From: Sphingomonas sp. HF-S4
GTDB lineage: Bacteria > Pseudomonadota > Alphaproteobacteria > Sphingomonadales > Sphingomonadaceae
Reading direction: 5' to 3'
DNA: 64,000 nucleotides
Assembly (NCBI RefSeq): GCF_032911445.1
Contig: NZ_JAWJEJ010000001.1
Span: forward strand, 1,488,001-1,552,000
In this document: positions 61,637 to 64,000 of the stretch, piece after piece
Layout: each line of letters opens with the position of its first letter
Position numbering within the stretch: position 1 is the first letter of the stretch
Program-made: the position numbers and the translations under genes
Notes under the pieces: generated by a model
The model's input: the letters and a program-made list of their open reading frames with translations, nothing else
What the model was told of the DNA's origin: nothing
Databases searched by the model: none

Positions 61637-61707
61637 CCCCTCCCTGCTTGCAGGGAGGGGCGTTTCTAAAGTGAGGTCCTCCCCCGCTTCGCGAGGGAGG
61701 ATTTTTT
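61637..61707. terminator. Double hairpin terminator between convergent lipoprotein gene and secA
   Basis: First hairpin CCCCTCCCTG-CTTG-CAGGGAGGGG (61637-61660), perfect 10-bp stem. Second hairpin TCCTCCC...AGGGAGGA (61677-61701) followed by TTTTTT (61702-61707), a textbook rho-independent terminator for the plus strand. Both also serve the end of secA on the minus strand. Confidence 0.85.
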
Positions 61708-61712
61708 ATGTC

Positions 61713-64000
61713 CTAGGCCGTCAGAGCGCCGTGGCAGTGCTTGTACTTCCGCCCCGATCCGCACGGGCACGGCGCGTTGCGGCTGACCAGCCCTTCCCAT
61801 TGCGACGGATCGGTGCCGAGATCCTCGCCCGACGGCTGGGGGATCTGCATCGGGGGCAGCTGGTTGAACACCGTGCCTACCGCGCCGCCGTCATAATCGT
61901 TGGTATTGTCGAGCCCGGTCAGCGGATCGATGTGCGTGGTCAGGAAGTCGGGCAGCTCCGGCAGTTCGGGCGGCGCCATGCGGAACTGCGCGAAGGCCAG
62001 CGTCCGCGTCACGTCCTCGCGGATGCTCGAGAGCATGCGCTCGAACATCGAAAACGCCTCGTGCTTGTATTCGTTGATCGGCGTCTTCTGCGCATAGGCA
62101 CGCAGATGGACGACCTGGCGCAGCGCGTCGAGCAGTGCGAGATGCTCCTTCCAGTGATGGTCGAGATTCTGCAGCAGGATCGACTTCTCGATCTGCGTCC
62201 AGGTCTCGGTCTCGAGCTCGGCCGCCTTGGTGTTGACCACCGCATCGGCCATCTCGCGGATGCGCTCCTCGACGATCTCGGGCTCGATCGCCTCCTCGGC
62301 AACGATCCACTCGTCGACCGGTGCCTCGACGCCGAGCGTCGCAGAGACCTTCTCCTTCAGGCCCGCCACATCCCACTGCTCGGGATAGCTGCCGACCGGG
62401 CAGGCATCACCGACGATCGCGTTGACCGTCTCGTGCCGCATGTCCTCGACGACTTCGCCGACGGTTGCAGCGTCCATGATGTCGGCTCGCTGCTCATAGA
62501 TGACCTTGCGCTGGTCGTTCATCACGTCATCATATTCGACGACCTGCTTGCGGATGTCGTAGTTGCGCGCCTCGACCTTCTTCTGTGCGGTCTCGATCGC
62601 CTTGGTCAACCACTTCGAGCCGATCGCCTCGCCATCCTCGATATTGTTGCGCATCATCTTGGCGAACAATGTGTTCGATCCGAAGATGCGCAGCAGATCG
62701 TCGTCGAGGCTCAGGTAGAAGCGGCTGAGGCCCGGATCGCCCTGGCGGCCCGAGCGGCCGCGCAGCTGGTTGTCGATGCGGCGGCTCTCGTGGCGCTCGG
62801 TGCCGAGCACAAACAGCCCGCCCGCCTCGCGCACGCGCTGCTTCTCGGCCTGGATCTCGGCCTTGATCTGCTCGATCGCCGCCTCGCGCGCCGGGCCTTC
62901 CTCCATGCCTTCCAGCTCGTCATGGACGCGGAATTCGAGGTTGCCGCCCAACTGGATGTCGGTGCCGCGGCCCGCCATGTTGGTGGCGATCGTCACAGCC
63001 CCGATCCGCCCCGCCTGCGCGACGATCCCGGCCTCGAGCTCGTGGTGGCGCGCATTGAGCACCGAATGCTCGACGCCTTCCTTCTTGAGGAACTCGGAGA
63101 GCAGCTCGGACTTCTCGATCGAGACGGTGCCGACCAGAACCGGCTGGCCCTTCGAAGCATGCTCGCGGATCTTCTTGGCGATCGCCCCGAACTTTTCCTC
63201 GGTGGTCTTGTAGAACTCGTCTTCCTCGTCGACGCGCGCCACCGGCAAATTGGTCGGGATGGTGACGACGTTCATCTTGTAGATGTCGAAGAATTCGGGC
63301 GCCTCGGTCGCGGCGGTGCCGGTCATGCCCGCCAGCTTGGGGTACATGCGGAAATAGTTCTGGAAGGTGATCGAGGCGAGCGTCTGGTTCTCGGGCTCGA
63401 TGTTCACCCCTTCCTTGGCTTCGACCGCCTGGTGAAGCCCCTCGGACCAGCGGCGCCCGTCCATCATGCGGCCGGTGAACTCGTCGATGATGACGACCTT
63501 GTCGTCCTTGACGATGTAATCGATGTCACGCTTGAACATCACGTTCGCGCGCAGCGCCTGGTTGAGGTGGTGGACCACCTGGGTGTTCTCGAAATCGTAG
63601 AGATTGGCGCCCTGGAGCAGCCCGGCATTTTCGAGCATCCGCTCGACCTTCTCGGTGCCGTCCTCGGTCAGCACGATCGTGCGCTGCTTCTCGTCCTTCT
63701 CGTAATCGACCGGCACGAGTTGCTTCACGATCGCGTCGACGCTCATATACAGCTCACTGCGATCGTCGGTCGGGCCCGAAATGATCAGCGGGGTGCGCGC
63801 CTCGTCGATCAGCACCGAATCGACCTCGTCGACGATCGCCATCGCGAACGGCCGCTGGACCATCGACGCGCGATCATACTTCATGTTGTCGCGCAGATAG
63901 TCGAAACCGAACTCGTTGTTCGTCCCATAGGTGATGTCCGCGGCATAGGCGTCGCGGCGCTGCTGGTCGGTGAGGTTCGGGACGATCACCCCGGTGGTGA
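61713..64000 (-). CDS. secA: Preprotein translocase ATPase SecA, C-terminal part
   Basis: About 762 residues are visible; the N-terminus lies beyond the window, and the frame remains open to the last base (reading [20 protein letters not shown]). Present are the preprotein cross-linking region, nucleotide-binding domain 2 ([53 protein letters not shown]), the helical scaffold and wing domains, and the zinc-binding SecB-interacting tail ([18 protein letters not shown]). Drives protein export through SecYEG. No frameshift is seen. Confidence 0.96.
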   Translation of the reverse strand, partial: TTGVIVPNLTDQQRRDAYAADITYGTNNEFGFDYLRDNMKYDRASMVQRPFAMAIVDEVDSVLIDEARTPLIISGPTDDRSELYMSVDAIVKQLVPVDYEKDEKQRTIVLTEDGTEKVERMLENAGLLQGANLYDFENTQVVHHLNQALRANVMFKRDIDYIVKDDKVVIIDEFTGRMMDGRRWSEGLHQAVEAKEGVNIEPENQTLASITFQNYFRMYPKLAGMTGTAATEAPEFFDIYKMNVVTIPTNLPVARVDEEDEFYKTTEEKFGAIAKKIREHASKGQPVLVGTVSIEKSELLSEFLKKEGVEHSVLNARHHELEAGIVAQAGRIGAVTIATNMAGRGTDIQLGGNLEFRVHDELEGMEEGPAREAAIEQIKAEIQAEKQRVREAGGLFVLGTERHESRRIDNQLRGRSGRQGDPGLSRFYLSLDDDLLRIFGSNTLFAKMMRNNIEDGEAIGSKWLTKAIETAQKKVEARNYDIRKQVVEYDDVMNDQRKVIYEQRADIMDAATVGEVVEDMRHETVNAIVGDACPVGSYPEQWDVAGLKEKVSATLGVEAPVDEWIVAEEAIEPEIVEERIREMADAVVNTKAAELETETWTQIEKSILLQNLDHHWKEHLALLDALRQVVHLRAYAQKTPINEYKHEAFSMFERMLSSIREDVTRTLAFAQFRMAPPELPELPDFLTTHIDPLTGLDNTNDYDGGAVGTVFNQLPPMQIPQPSGEDLGTDPSQWEGLVSRNAPCPCGSGRKYKHCHGALTA

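Overview
The window is a gene-dense, GC-rich chromosomal segment of an alphaproteobacterium, most likely a sphingomonad (Sphingomonas or a close relative). The assignment rests on family content and order: cobA-DUF2849-cysI-DUF934-cysH, a DUF1465/RcdA protein, several DUF465 proteins, a GTTC-N7-GTTC SOS box in front of lexA, TTAACCAT (CtrA-type) octamers, a CC0125-type lipoprotein, and the order ppiD-trpE-trpG-trpD-trpC-moaC-moeA-lexA-comEC-gltX-gltA. It also rests on the short inverted repeat TTCGCCCTGAGCTTGTCGAA, which is familiar from sphingomonad intergenic regions. No species can be named from the sequence alone.

Layout. 0-4 kb: the end of a DUF899 gene, an AHSA1/ArsR pair with palindromic operator candidates, a small unknown gene, a DUF465 gene, a BI-1 membrane protein, a zinc-ribbon protein and an exported GH5 glycosidase. 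4-8.6 kb: an overlapping sulfate-assimilation/siroheme operon (cobA, DUF2849, cysI, a RidA homologue, DUF934, cysH). 8.6-12.5 kb: RcdA-like protein, two more DUF465 genes, a PilZ protein, dksA, a Ser/Thr-rich surface protein with a PEP-CTERM-like tail, and a host-attachment-family protein. 12.6-19 kb: serS, surE, an NlpD-like lipoprotein, a TrkA-type potassium channel, small membrane proteins and rimO. 19-29 kb: a serine hydrolase of the beta-lactamase fold overlapping an M14-like exported protein, membrane glucose dehydrogenase, leucyl aminopeptidase, a GGDEF-EAL protein and a DHA2 transporter. 29-45 kb: the housekeeping block tpiA, ppiD, trp genes, moaC, a triple-PilZ-like protein, moeA, lexA, comEC, gltX, gltA. 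45-53 kb: a LysR regulator, an Arg-rich secreted protein, a kinase-like protein lacking its phosphoacceptor His next to a DUF2336 protein, a nucleotidyltransferase-membrane fusion, a NamZ-type (DUF1343) protein, DUF4126 and DOMON-like proteins. 53-64 kb: tyrS, a second GGDEF-EAL protein with a degenerate GGDEF, moaA, nadK, two identical tRNA-Asn genes, YjbQ, an adenine deaminase-phosphoribosyltransferase pair, a CC0125-type lipoprotein and the 3' part of secA.

The genes form short, tightly packed transcription units, many with 1-8 bp start/stop overlaps. They cover reductive sulfur assimilation, tryptophan synthesis (split by two small opposite-strand envelope genes), molybdenum cofactor synthesis (moaA, moaC, moeA), translation and cyclic-di-GMP signalling (two GGDEF-EAL and two PilZ proteins). 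I see no insertion sequence, prophage, CRISPR array or integrative element. Mobile-looking DNA is limited to short paired inverted repeats between genes. The least ordinary items are the His-less kinase/DUF2336 pair, the nucleotidyltransferase-membrane fusion beside it, the PEP-CTERM-like low-complexity protein, the beta-lactamase/M14-like pair, and the repeat element that supplies the C-terminus and stop codon of the LysR gene.
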